Part shown: piece by piece, positions 34,768-42,780 of the stretch
Position numbering within the stretch: the first letter of the stretch is position 1
How the letters are laid out: every line of letters starts with the position of its first letter
DNA from: Azospirillum fermentarium
Lineage (GTDB): Bacteria; Pseudomonadota; Alphaproteobacteria; Azospirillales; Azospirillaceae
DNA length: 64,000 bases
Direction of reading: 5' to 3'
Assembly: GCF_025961205.1 (NCBI RefSeq)
Contig: NZ_JAOQNH010000002.1
Span: forward strand, 581,501 to 645,500
Position numbers and translations under genes: made by a program
The notes under the pieces: model-generated
Database searches by the model: none
What the model was told of the DNA's origin: nothing
What the model saw: only the letters and a program-made list of their open reading frames with translations

Positions 34768-35813
34768 GCACCCAGACCGTCACCATCGACGGGCGCCCTA
34801 TCGGCCCCGGCCACCCGCCCTATCTGATCGCCGAGCTGTCGGGCAACCACAAGGGCGAGCTGTCGCGCGCCCTGGCGCTGGTGGACGCGGCCAAGGAAGC
34901 CGGTGCGGACGCGGTTAAGCTCCAGACCTACACCGCCGACACCATCACCATCGACCACGACGGCCCCGGCTTCCTGCTCCAGGGGGGCCTGTGGGCCGGC
35001 TATACCCTGCACCGGCTCTATCAGGAAGCGCACACCCCGTGGGACTGGCACGCGCCGCTGTTCGCGCGGGCGCGGGAACTGGGGCTGACCATCTTCTCCT
35101 CCCCCTTCGACGCCACGGCGGTGGATCTGCTGGAGGGGCTGGGGGCGCCGGCCTTCAAGATCGCGTCGTTCGAGATCATCGACCTGCCGCTGATCCGCCG
35201 CGCCGCAGCGTCGGGCAAGCCGCTCATCATCTCCACCGGCCTCGCCACCCTGGGCGAGATCGAGGAGGCGGTGGCGGCGGCAGCCCCGGCCCCGGTGGTG
35301 CTGCTCCACTGCGTCAGCGGCTATCCCACCCCGGCGGCGGACTGCAACCTCGCCACCATTCCCCACCTGGCCGCCGGTTTCGGCGTGCCGGTGGGGCTGT
35401 CGGACCATACCCATGGCGTGGCGGTGCCGGTGGCCGCGGCGGCGCTGGGCGCCTGCGTCATCGAAAAGCACTTCACCCTGTCGCGGGCCGACGGCGGGGT
35501 GGATGCCGGTTTCTCGCTGGAGCCGGCGGAGTTCCGCGCCATGGCCGACGCCGTGCGCACCGCCTGGACCGCTTTGGGCCGCGTGGATTACGGGGTGAAA
35601 CCCAGCGAGGCCGGCGGGCGCGATTACCGCCGCAGCCTGTACGTCACCGCCGACGTGCCGGCGGGCGGGGTGCTGAGCGAGGGGAACGTCCGCTCCATCC
35701 GCCCCGGCTTCGGCCTTCCCCCCCGCCATTTGCCCGACGTTCTGGGCCGCCGTGCCGCCCGTGCCCTGAAGCGGGGCGAGCCGCTGGCCTGGGACATGCT
35801 GGCCGCCCCATAA
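34764..35813 (+). CDS. pseI: pseudaminic acid synthase / NeuB-family synthase
   Basis: A 349-residue enzyme condensing phosphoenolpyruvate with a 6-deoxy amino sugar to form a nonulosonic acid. Seen: LIAELSGNHKGELSRAL, DAVKLQTYTADTITID, FSSPFDATAVDLLEGLGAPA, FKIASFEIIDLPLI, LSDHTHGVAVPVAA, VIEKHFTLSRADGG, and a C-terminal antifreeze/SAF domain (DVPAGGVLSEGNVRSIRPG). The TADTIT sequence is more like PseI than sialic or legionaminic synthases, but substrate is not certain. Start ATG 34764 overlaps the previous stop. PseB, C, H and G are not in the window, so the earlier sugar steps are encoded elsewhere. Confidence 0.85.
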   Translation: MSTQTVTIDGRPIGPGHPPYLIAELSGNHKGELSRALALVDAAKEAGADAVKLQTYTADTITIDHDGPGFLLQGGLWAGYTLHRLYQEAHTPWDWHAPLFARARELGLTIFSSPFDATAVDLLEGLGAPAFKIASFEIIDLPLIRRAAASGKPLIISTGLATLGEIEEAVAAAAPAPVVLLHCVSGYPTPAADCNLATIPHLAAGFGVPVGLSDHTHGVAVPVAAAALGACVIEKHFTLSRADGGVDAGFSLEPAEFRAMADAVRTAWTALGRVDYGVKPSEAGGRDYRRSLYVTADVPAGGVLSEGNVRSIRPGFGLPPRHLPDVLGRRAARALKRGEPLAWDMLAAP

Positions 35814-35836
35814 CACGAAGAAACGGAGGATTTCCC

Positions 35837-36580
35837 ATGCCGCTGGCCCAACGCATCGTCTGCGTGTCGCAGGCCCGCATGACCTCCACCCGCCTGCCGG
35901 GCAAGGTGCTGATGCCGGTGGCGGGGCGCCCGCTGATCCGCTATCATCTGGAACGGCTGATGCGGGCCAAACGGCTGGACGGGCTGGTGCTGGCCACCAC
36001 CACCAACGCCACCGACGATCCGCTGGCCGAAGCGGCGGTGCAGTTGGGCGTGCCGGTGTTCCGCGGCGACGAACACGACGTGCTGGGCCGCTTCGCCGGG
36101 GCCGCCGCTGCCGCGCGGGCCGACATCGTGGTGCGGGTCACCGGCGACTGTCCGCTGATCGACCCGGCGCTGGTGGACGACCTGATCGGCTGCTTCGTGC
36201 AGGGGGAGCCGCTGGATTACCTGTCCATCGACCCCACCCGCTACCCCCGCGGCCTGGATGCCGAGATCTTCACCCGCGCCGCCTTGGACGCCGCCGATGC
36301 CGAAGCCACCGAGGCGGCGGAGCGGGAGCACGTCACCCCCTTCATCTACCGCCACCCGGAGCGGTTCCGGCTGGGCACGCCGCTGGCCCCGAAACAGGCG
36401 GTGCCGCCGCACCGCTGGTGCGTGGACGAACTGTCGGATCTGGAGCTGGTGTCGCGCATCCTGACGGCGCTGGGGCCGCGGGTCTTGTCCGCCGGGTGGC
36501 AGGATGTTTGCAAAGTTCTCGACCTCAATCCCGGCTGGACGCTGATAAACCGTGACATTCGGCAACGTCTGGTGCATTGA
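35837..36580 (+). CDS. SpsF-like cytidylyltransferase
   Basis: A 247-residue nucleotidyltransferase of the SpsF / acylneuraminate cytidylyltransferase family, with CGGAGGA before ATG 35837. Motifs: SQARMTSTRLPGKVLMPVAG (nucleotide-binding loop), GDEHDVLGRFAGAA, RVTGDCPLIDPALVDDLI (metal-binding), and CVDELSDLELV. Placed directly after pseI it probably makes the CMP-activated nonulosonic acid used by the transferases. In characterised pseudaminate pathways this step is PseF; SpsF proteins are related but of less certain substrate. Confidence 0.78.
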   Translation: MPLAQRIVCVSQARMTSTRLPGKVLMPVAGRPLIRYHLERLMRAKRLDGLVLATTTNATDDPLAEAAVQLGVPVFRGDEHDVLGRFAGAAAAARADIVVRVTGDCPLIDPALVDDLIGCFVQGEPLDYLSIDPTRYPRGLDAEIFTRAALDAADAEATEAAEREHVTPFIYRHPERFRLGTPLAPKQAVPPHRWCVDELSDLELVSRILTALGPRVLSAGWQDVCKVLDLNPGWTLINRDIRQRLVH

Positions 36581-36624
36581 CCCCGGCTTTGAGGATCACG
36601 TTTTTCCCGCGGAGGGTAGCACCC

Positions 36625-36858
36625 ATGAACACCACCGAATTCCTGCTGGCCCTGGACGAAATGCTGGAACTGGACCCCGGCACCCTGACCGGCGCCGAGG
36701 CTCTGGAGGATCTGGAGAACTGGGATTCCCTGGCCGTCATCAGCTTCATTGCACTGGTCGATGAAAAGCTGGGGCTGGTGGTCGAGGGGGAAAAGCTGGT
36801 GAAGGCCAAGACGGTCGCCGACCTGCTGACCCTTGCCGGCGTCGCCGTTCCCGCCTGA
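36625..36858 (+). CDS. acyl carrier protein 1
   Basis: A 77-residue acidic carrier protein. ATG 36625 follows GGAGGG; the frame opens earlier, but those codons overlap the previous gene. The 4'-phosphopantetheine site is Ser35 in NWDSLAVIS, with an acidic helix II after it. It carries acyl intermediates as thioesters. It is followed after 12 bp by a second carrier protein and then by an acyl-activating enzyme, so it belongs to a small dedicated acyl pathway, not to general fatty acid synthesis. Confidence 0.82.
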   Translation: MNTTEFLLALDEMLELDPGTLTGAEALEDLENWDSLAVISFIALVDEKLGLVVEGEKLVKAKTVADLLTLAGVAVPA

Positions 36859-36870
36859 AGGCGCCGGGAT

Positions 36871-37125
36871 ATGGACACCGCTGCCGTGCGGGCGATGATC
36901 GCCGAGGAACTGGGCCGCATCGCCGCCGACAAGGGGGAAACCCTGCCCGCCCTGGAACCCGCCACGGTGTTCCTGGACGGCGGGCTGCCCATCGATTCCC
37001 TGGACCTTGCCACGCTGCTGGTGGTGCTGGAACAGCGCACGGGCCTCGACCCCTTCCGCGCCGGTTTCCGCCAGTTCAACACGGTGGAGGAACTGGCGGT
37101 CCTCTACGCCGCGGCGGCGGCATGA
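36871..37125 (+). CDS. acyl carrier protein 2
   Basis: An 84-residue carrier protein with Ser43 in LPIDSLDLATLL, the phosphopantetheine attachment motif. It is quite different from the first carrier (longer N-terminal helix, VVLEQRTGLDPF after the site), so the pair is not a recent duplication. Its stop overlaps the start of the ligase by 4 bp, suggesting that the ligase loads this carrier. Confidence 0.78.
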   Translation: MDTAAVRAMIAEELGRIAADKGETLPALEPATVFLDGGLPIDSLDLATLLVVLEQRTGLDPFRAGFRQFNTVEELAVLYAAAAA

Positions 37126-38309
37126 CCGAGCCGCCCGTCTGGATCGATCCCGCCTTCCGCCTGACCGAATACGGAGAGACGCTGGGCTGGCCGCAGCTTG
37201 CCCGGCGGGCCGGGGCGCTGGAACAGGCGTTCCGCGGCGGGCACGGGCGGGCGGTCTGCGACGGCAACCGGGTGGCGACGGTGATCGCCGCCCTGGTGGC
37301 CGCCGAACGGGCGGGGGTGGAACTGGCGCTGCGCCGTCCGGGGGTGGAGATCCCCGCCGGTGTCCCGGCGGCGGACGGGTTTGCCGTGCTGCTGCCCACC
37401 AGCGGCACCACCGGCGCGCCCAAGCTGATCCGTCACGGGCTGGACCGGCTGCGCGGGCGGCTGCGCGGCACGGGCGACGGCGGTGCACGCTGGCTGCTGA
37501 CCTATGAACCGGCGTCCTTTGCCGGGCTGCAGGTGATCCTGACCGCGCTGGCTGCGGGCGCGGAACTGGTGGCCGCACCGGGGGAGGGGGCCGCCGGGCT
37601 GGCCCGCGCCGCCTTGGCCGCACGGGTGACCCGCATCAGCGGCACCCCGTCGTTCTGGCGCGCCTTTCTGATGGCGGTGGGGCAGGCTGTGCCGCCCCTG
37701 GCGTCCATCACCCTGGGGGGGGAGGCGGCGGACCAGCCGCTCCTGGACCGGCTGGCGGCGGCATTCCCCGATGCGTCCCTGCGCCACGTCTACGCCTCCA
37801 CCGAGGCGGGCAGTCTGTTCGCCGTCGCCGACGGGCGGGCGGGCTTTCCGGCGGCGTGGCTGGAGAGCGGCAGCGACGGGGTGCGGCTGCGCATCGTTGA
37901 TGGAATCCTGCAGGTGGACAGCCCCCGCGCCATGCTGGGGAAGGGCGGGTGGATCGACACCGGCGACCGGGTGACGGTGGCGGGGGACCGGGTACTGTTC
38001 GCGGGCCGGGCCGACGGGCGGGTGAACGTGGGCGGCGTCAAGGTCTCGGCGGAAGAGGCGGAGGCGCTGATCCTCGCCGTTCCGCTGGTGGCCGACGCCC
38101 TGGTGACCGCGGTGCCCAACCCCATCACCGGCCACATCCTGACCGCGGCGGTGGTGCCGGTGGCCGGCGCCGATCCGGCGGCGGTGCGGGCCGGGGTGCG
38201 CGACGGGGTGGCGGGGCTGGTGCCGGCGGCCCGCCCGCGGGTGATCACGCTGGTGGACACCATCCCGCTCGACGCCACCGGCAAGAAACGGCGGAGGGTG
38301 GAGCCGTGA
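37122..38309 (+). CDS. short AMP-dependent acyl ligase (ANL family)
   Basis: A 395-residue adenylating enzyme, shorter than the usual 500-550. Present: LLPTSGTTGAPKLI (ATP loop), HVYASTEAG, DTGDRV, VNVGGVKVSAEEAEALI and the C-terminal lysine in LDATGKKRRR. The N-terminal part is reduced to about 80 residues before the ATP loop. It should activate a small carboxylic acid and load it on a carrier protein. Coupled by 4-bp overlap to the carrier upstream and GTGA overlap to the reductase downstream. Which acid is used is unknown. Confidence 0.78.
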   Translation: MTEPPVWIDPAFRLTEYGETLGWPQLARRAGALEQAFRGGHGRAVCDGNRVATVIAALVAAERAGVELALRRPGVEIPAGVPAADGFAVLLPTSGTTGAPKLIRHGLDRLRGRLRGTGDGGARWLLTYEPASFAGLQVILTALAAGAELVAAPGEGAAGLARAALAARVTRISGTPSFWRAFLMAVGQAVPPLASITLGGEAADQPLLDRLAAAFPDASLRHVYASTEAGSLFAVADGRAGFPAAWLESGSDGVRLRIVDGILQVDSPRAMLGKGGWIDTGDRVTVAGDRVLFAGRADGRVNVGGVKVSAEEAEALILAVPLVADALVTAVPNPITGHILTAAVVPVAGADPAAVRAGVRDGVAGLVPAARPRVITLVDTIPLDATGKKRRRVEP

Positions 38310-39037
38310 GCGCCAAGCGTCACGTCATCGTCACCGGCGGCAGCCGGGGCCTGGGTCTCGGGCTGGTGGAAGCGTTGCTGGCGGACGGCTACCGCGTGTC
38401 CACCTGCTCCCGCGGGGCGGCGCCGGAACTGGAGCGTCTGGCCGGGCCGGACCTGTTCTGGCAGACGGCGCGGGTGGGCGACGGGGACTCCGTGCGCGCC
38501 TTTCTGGACGCCGCCATCGCCTGGGCCGGGGATTCCCCCCTGTGGGGGCTGGTCAACAACGCCGGCATCGCCCGCGAAGGCGTGCTGGCCACATTCCCCG
38601 AGGTGGACGCGGATGAGGTCATCCAGGTCAATCTGACCGGCGCCATGCAGGCGTCGCGGGCCTTTCTGCGCGCCAAGCTGGTGCGGCGGGGGCCGGGGCG
38701 GATCGTCAACATCTCCTCCATCATCGGCCAGCGGGGCTATGTGGGGCTGGCAGCCTATTCGGCGTCGAAGGCCGGGCTGGACGGGCTGACCCGCGCCCTG
38801 GCGCGCGAGGTGGGGCGGCTGGCGGTGACGGTCAATTCCGTCGCCCCCGGCTATCTCGACACCGAGATGTCGGGCACGCTCCAGCCCGGCCAGCGCGACC
38901 AGATCGTGCGGCGCACGCCGCTGGGCCGGCTGGGGCGGGTGGACGACGTGGTGCCGGTGGTCCGGTTCCTGCTGGGGGACGGGGCCGCCTTCGTCACCGG
39001 CCAGACCATCACCGTGGACGGCGGGATCACCGTCTGA
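38306..39037 (+). CDS. FabG-like short-chain dehydrogenase
   Basis: A 243-residue SDR. Cofactor motif VTGGSRGLGLGL, WGLVNNAGIAREG, the catalytic Ser in NISSIIGQ, YSASKAGLDGLTRAL with the Tyr-Lys pair, and NSVAPGYLDTEM: a 3-oxoacyl-ACP reductase pattern using NADPH. Start is GTG 38306 with GGAGGG before it, overlapping the ligase stop. It likely reduces a 3-oxoacyl thioester made by the KAS III-like enzyme next door. The last codons and stop are tandemly repeated downstream. Confidence 0.83.
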   Translation: MSAKRHVIVTGGSRGLGLGLVEALLADGYRVSTCSRGAAPELERLAGPDLFWQTARVGDGDSVRAFLDAAIAWAGDSPLWGLVNNAGIAREGVLATFPEVDADEVIQVNLTGAMQASRAFLRAKLVRRGPGRIVNISSIIGQRGYVGLAAYSASKAGLDGLTRALAREVGRLAVTVNSVAPGYLDTEMSGTLQPGQRDQIVRRTPLGRLGRVDDVVPVVRFLLGDGAAFVTGQTITVDGGITV

Positions 39038-39085
39038 AAGACGGCGGGATCACCGTCTGAAAGACGGCAGGATCACCGTCTGACC
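39017..39085. repeat. three tandem copies of a 23-bp unit across a stop codon
   Basis: A unit starting GACGGCGGGATCACCGTC and ending TGAAA is repeated at 39017, 39040 and 39063; the last copy differs by a few bases. The first copy codes for the final residues DGGITV and stop of the reductase, so the other two are duplicated stop regions. Confidence 0.9.
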
Positions 39086-39111
39086 GGCGGTTCAACAGGG
39101 GGGAGGGGGCC

Positions 39112-40155
39112 ATGGTTGCCAGCGTGATCGACGGGGTGCGGATCGCGGGCCTCGTCTCCTGCCTGCCGGGCCGGCGGGAAACCCTGGACCATCTCTCCGC
39201 CCGCTTCGGGGAGGAGGCGGCCAAGCGCATCGGCAAGGCCACCGGCATCCACGCCCGCCATCTGGCGGGGCCGGGGGAATGCACCTCCGATCTGGCCGAG
39301 CACGCCGCCCGCACCCTGCTGGACCGGCTGGGGTGGGAGCCGGGCGGCGTGGATCTGCTGATCCTGGTCACCCAGACGCCCGACCATCCGCTGCCGGCAT
39401 CGGGCCTGCTGCTGCACCGGCGGCTGGGGCTGGCGAAGTCGGCGGCGGTGTTCGACATGGGGCTGGGCTGCTCGGGCTATGTCTATGGCCTGTGGACGGC
39501 GGCGGCGCTGCTGAAGGCGGCGGGGGGGCGGCGGGCGCTGCTGCTGGCCGGCGACACCACGTCGCGCGTGCTCGACCCCGGCGACCGGGCGGTGGCGCCG
39601 CTGTTCGGGGATGCCGCCTCGGCCACCGCGCTGGAGGTGGACACGGATGCCCCGCCCATGGCCTTCACGCTGGGCAGCGACGGGGCCGGCGCCCCCTATC
39701 TCATCGTGCCCGGCGGCGGCATGCGCGCACCCGACGAACCGAAACATCTGTTCATGGACGGAACCCAGGTCTTCGCCTTCACCCTGCGCGAGGTGCCGGG
39801 CAGCCTGAAGGCGGTGCTGGATCTGGCCGGATGGTCCATGGCCGAAGTGGGGCGGGTGGTGCTGCATCAGGCCAACGCCCAGATGATCCGCCATCTGGGG
39901 CAGAAGATCGGCGCCCGTCCCGATCAGACCGTGGTGGCGCTGGACGGCCACGGCAACACCAGTTCCGCGTCCATTCCGCTGGCCATCACCGACACGCTGG
40001 GGAGCGCGCTGGCGGCGGGCCCCATGCGGCTCCTGCTGTCGGGGTTCGGGGTGGGCTGGTCGTGGGGGAGCGCCGCGGTTACCGCCGGCCCGCTGGAGGT
40101 CTGCGCCACAATGACTCTCGACAGCATTTCCGTATCGGCAGAAACTGCCGGCTGA
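39112..40155 (+). CDS. 3-oxoacyl-ACP synthase III-like enzyme
   Basis: A 347-residue thiolase-fold enzyme of the KAS III (FabH) type. The active-site Cys is in MGLGCSGYVYGLW, the His in LHQANAQMI, and the Asn in GNTSSASIPLAI: the full Cys-His-Asn triad. It condenses an acyl thioester with a malonyl or similar carrier-bound unit. With two carriers, a ligase and a ketoreductase just upstream it completes a two-carbon extension and reduction unit. No dehydratase or enoyl reductase is present, so the product should be a short 3-hydroxyacyl group. That group may decorate the sugar made by pseI; this is inference. Confidence 0.83.
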   Translation: MVASVIDGVRIAGLVSCLPGRRETLDHLSARFGEEAAKRIGKATGIHARHLAGPGECTSDLAEHAARTLLDRLGWEPGGVDLLILVTQTPDHPLPASGLLLHRRLGLAKSAAVFDMGLGCSGYVYGLWTAAALLKAAGGRRALLLAGDTTSRVLDPGDRAVAPLFGDAASATALEVDTDAPPMAFTLGSDGAGAPYLIVPGGGMRAPDEPKHLFMDGTQVFAFTLREVPGSLKAVLDLAGWSMAEVGRVVLHQANAQMIRHLGQKIGARPDQTVVALDGHGNTSSASIPLAITDTLGSALAAGPMRLLLSGFGVGWSWGSAAVTAGPLEVCATMTLDSISVSAETAG

Positions 40156-40266
40156 GCGCGGCAGTTTTTGCCATCCCGGCAGATTTTGCCCAGCTCGCCC
40201 GGCAAAATTTGCCGGTCTGGTTTTGCCCGGTGCAGGGATTACCACGTTCGGAAGGCAGTTTTTGCA
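40137..40266. promoter_or_regulatory. array of five 13-bp palindromes upstream of flagellin
   Basis: Sites of the form GGCA-5 bases-TGCC stand at 40137, 40160, 40178, 40201 and 40254 (the last ends TGCA). The fourth extends to CCGGCAAAATTTGCCGG, a perfect 17-bp palindrome. They lie just upstream of a sigma-54 promoter. Caulobacter FlbD binds similar GGCAA-type ftr enhancer sites at flagellar sigma-54 promoters, so these are probably enhancer sites for an FlbD-like activator. Confidence 0.65.
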
Positions 40267-40267
40267 C

Positions 40268-40283
40268 TGGTACGTTTTTTGCC
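40268..40283 (+). promoter_or_regulatory. sigma-54 promoter of the flagellin gene
   Basis: TGGTACG-TTTT-TTGCC matches the sigma-54 consensus TGGYRYR-N4-TTGC with GG at -24 and GC at -12. The leader would be about 70 nt, ending in AAAGGAGAG before the flagellin ATG. Confidence 0.75.
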
Positions 40284-40365
40284 TACCCTGTCTAGCGGGG
40301 AATTAGTCCCCAGCCGGCGCTGATAAGCGGCAGCCGGCTCCAGATGCTCCAAAGGAGAGACGATC

Positions 40366-42237
40366 ATGGCAAGCTCACCCGTCACGCTCACGGCTTCGAT
40401 GCGGACGAACCTGCTTCAGCTGCAATCTGTGAATGATCAGATTTCGAAGAAGCAGAACATCCTTTCCACCGGCAACAAGGTCAACTCGGCCCTCGACGGC
40501 CCGACCGCGTTCTTCTCGGCCAAGGGGCTGAGCCAGCGTGCCGGCGACCTGACCTCGCTGAAGGACAGCATGGGTCAGGCGGTCAGCACCATCAAGGCCG
40601 CCGACAAGGGCATCACGGCCATCAACGACATGCTCGATCAGGCCCGCGGTCTGACGACCGCCGCCTATGCCGCCCTGGGCACTGATGCGTCGTCGGTCTC
40701 GAGCCGTGCATCGCTTGCCAAGCAGTTCAACTCTCTGAAGGAACAGATCGACAAGCTGGCCGGCGACAGCGGCTATGCCGGCAAGAACCTGCTGGCCGGC
40801 AACGGCATGTCGCTGGACAGTACCAGCGCGTCGCGCGCCCAGGCCAATTCCATGATCGGCGTGGACAACTCCCGCGTCACCAACGTCACCGCCACCGACA
40901 CCTACGCGGTGCGCGTGAAGGGGACGGGTGCCGTCACGGGTGCCTCGGGCGACATCAACTCCGCCGAACAGGCCCACGGCCTGACGAACCTGAACGTCAG
41001 CGGCACCATCAGCGGCACCAAGGGCAATTTCAGCGACGTCTCGATCGAAGTGCGCGGTGCCACGGGCCGCGAGCGCACCTTCATCGTGTCGGACGGCTCC
41101 GAATCCCGCACCATCTCCTACTTCGACAACAGCCAGACGGCGGCGGCCACCACCACCACGGCGGCCAAGACCGGCACGGCGCAGGTGACCAACGTCAACG
41201 TCGGCGGCACGATCGAAGAGGGCGACACCTTCTCCATCACGGTGGAAGGCCAGACCTTCAAGTATTCCGCCACCGCCGATGACGTGGCTCTGGGCCAGGA
41301 CGGCCGCAAGAACGTCGCCACCAAGCTGATGCAGTCGATCAGCGCCGCCCTGGCCGGCAACGGCCGTCTGGTCGGCAACTCGGTCGATATCGCCAGCGTG
41401 TCGGTGGACAACAACGGCACCATCACCCTGACCGGCAAGACCGACGCCCTGGTGTCGCGCGACATGGCGGTCAGCGCCCAGGCCGAGAACGCGGCCACCA
41501 AGCGCATCTCCGAAAGCTTCGCGTCGGGCACGGTGGTGTCGTTCACCGTTGACCGCAAGCTGCTGGAAGCTGCCGCCAACTCCGGCAACGGCACCTCCAC
41601 CATCGAAAAGAAGGTGGACCTGCAGGTGAGCGCCACCAATCTGGCCGGCAACACCATCACCCGCGACGGCATGGCCGCCCGCGGTGAAGGCAAGCTCGCC
41701 AACGGTGAAAACTCCTTCGCGTTCGACACCGGCACGGTCCGCATGGACCTTGACCAGAAGACGCTGAAGCAGGCCGCCGACGCCAGCCAGGCCGCCAACC
41801 TGGTGACGGTGCAGGTGACCGACTCCAACACCAAGAACGATCTGAGCGTTCAGCTCAACGAGACGAACACCAACTCGATCGCGGTGCAGAGTCAGAACAT
41901 GTCCACCAGCGGCCAGGGGCTGCAGATGGACTATGCCCAGAACGGCTGGACCGACCGTTCGGACATCGACAAGGCGGTGGCCGGTCTGGATCACGCCACC
42001 GATTACGTGCGTTCCGCCTCGCAGAGCCTGTCCACAAACCTCAGCATCATCACGACACGCGAAAACTTCACCAAGGAGTTCAGCGATGTGCTGACGGAAG
42101 GGGCCAACAAGCTGACCCTGGCCGACCAGAACGAGGAAGGCGCTGGCTTGCTCATGCTGCAGACCCGTCAGCAGCTGGGCACCATCGCTCTCAGCCTCGC
42201 CAACCAGTCGCAGCAGTCGATCCTGCGTCTGTTCTAA
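40366..42237 (+). CDS. flagellin
   Basis: A 623-residue flagellin, the filament subunit. The conserved N-terminal D0/D1 part is clear: SMRTNLLQLQSVNDQISKKQ, ILSTGNKVNSALDGPTAFFS, then coiled-coil to LAGDSGYAGKNLLAGNGM. The C-terminal part has the paired helix ending QQLGTIALSLANQSQQSILR-LF. The middle 350 residues are variable and rich in Ser, Thr and Asn, room for surface glycans. It is well above the usual 300-500 residues. Strong AAGGAGAG site. It has its own sigma-54 promoter and sits inside a glycosylation locus, so it is the likely substrate of the TPR transferases. Confidence 0.93.
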   Translation: MASSPVTLTASMRTNLLQLQSVNDQISKKQNILSTGNKVNSALDGPTAFFSAKGLSQRAGDLTSLKDSMGQAVSTIKAADKGITAINDMLDQARGLTTAAYAALGTDASSVSSRASLAKQFNSLKEQIDKLAGDSGYAGKNLLAGNGMSLDSTSASRAQANSMIGVDNSRVTNVTATDTYAVRVKGTGAVTGASGDINSAEQAHGLTNLNVSGTISGTKGNFSDVSIEVRGATGRERTFIVSDGSESRTISYFDNSQTAAATTTTAAKTGTAQVTNVNVGGTIEEGDTFSITVEGQTFKYSATADDVALGQDGRKNVATKLMQSISAALAGNGRLVGNSVDIASVSVDNNGTITLTGKTDALVSRDMAVSAQAENAATKRISESFASGTVVSFTVDRKLLEAAANSGNGTSTIEKKVDLQVSATNLAGNTITRDGMAARGEGKLANGENSFAFDTGTVRMDLDQKTLKQAADASQAANLVTVQVTDSNTKNDLSVQLNETNTNSIAVQSQNMSTSGQGLQMDYAQNGWTDRSDIDKAVAGLDHATDYVRSASQSLSTNLSIITTRENFTKEFSDVLTEGANKLTLADQNEEGAGLLMLQTRQQLGTIALSLANQSQQSILRLF

Positions 42238-42272
42238 GCCGGCCAGTTGGGATAGGATCTATCAGGCGGTAT

Positions 42273-42296
42273 GGGCGGCGGTATCAACCGCCGCCC
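42273..42296 (+). terminator. GC-rich hairpin between flagellin and flbT
   Basis: GGGCGGCGGT and ACCGCCGCCC form a perfect 10-bp stem with loop ATCA, 36 bp after the flagellin stop. No T run follows, so it may protect the mRNA end or attenuate read-through instead of stopping it fully. Confidence 0.5.
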
Positions 42297-42366
42297 TTCG
42301 TCGTCTCAGAAAGGCCCGCCGGCCCGGCGTGGCCGCCCGGACCCTGCCCGCTACGGATCTTTTTCC

Positions 42367-42780
42367 ATGCCCCTGAAGTTCGTTCTGCGTCCCAACGAAA
42401 AGGTCATTATCAACGGCGCCGTGATCGGGGCCGGGGACCGTCCGGGATCGTTCTACCTGTACAACACCGCCAATTTCCTGCGCGGGCGCGAGGTGTTGAA
42501 GGAAGAGCAGATCGACAGCATCGAAAAGAAGCTCTATTTCGTTATCCAGCTCGTCTACATCTTCCCCGAGGACGCGCATCTCAATCTGGCGCGCTTCGGC
42601 ACCATTTGGGAAGAGACCCGCGCCGCCCGCCCCGATGCCGCCGACGACCTGGACGAGATCGCCCGGCTGGTGGAGGCGCGCAACTATTACCGTGCGTTGA
42701 AAATCTGCCGGAAGATGTTCTCGGCGGCCGGCGACGGCGATCCCAACGGGGGGGATGACGCCCCCGGCTCCCATCCGTGA
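42367..42780 (+). CDS. flbT: FlbT, flagellin post-transcriptional regulator
   Basis: A 137-residue protein: LKFVLRPNEKVIINGAVIGA, FYLYNTANFLRGREVLKEEQ and LYFVIQLVYIFPEDA are typical of FlbT, an alphaproteobacterial protein that binds flagellin mRNA and tunes its translation and stability. ATG 42367 has no strong ribosome site, so it may depend on read-through from flagellin. flaF, which usually lies between flagellin and flbT, is absent. The stop overlaps the GTG of the following TPR-transferase gene. Confidence 0.9.
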   Translation: MPLKFVLRPNEKVIINGAVIGAGDRPGSFYLYNTANFLRGREVLKEEQIDSIEKKLYFVIQLVYIFPEDAHLNLARFGTIWEETRAARPDAADDLDEIARLVEARNYYRALKICRKMFSAAGDGDPNGGDDAPGSHP

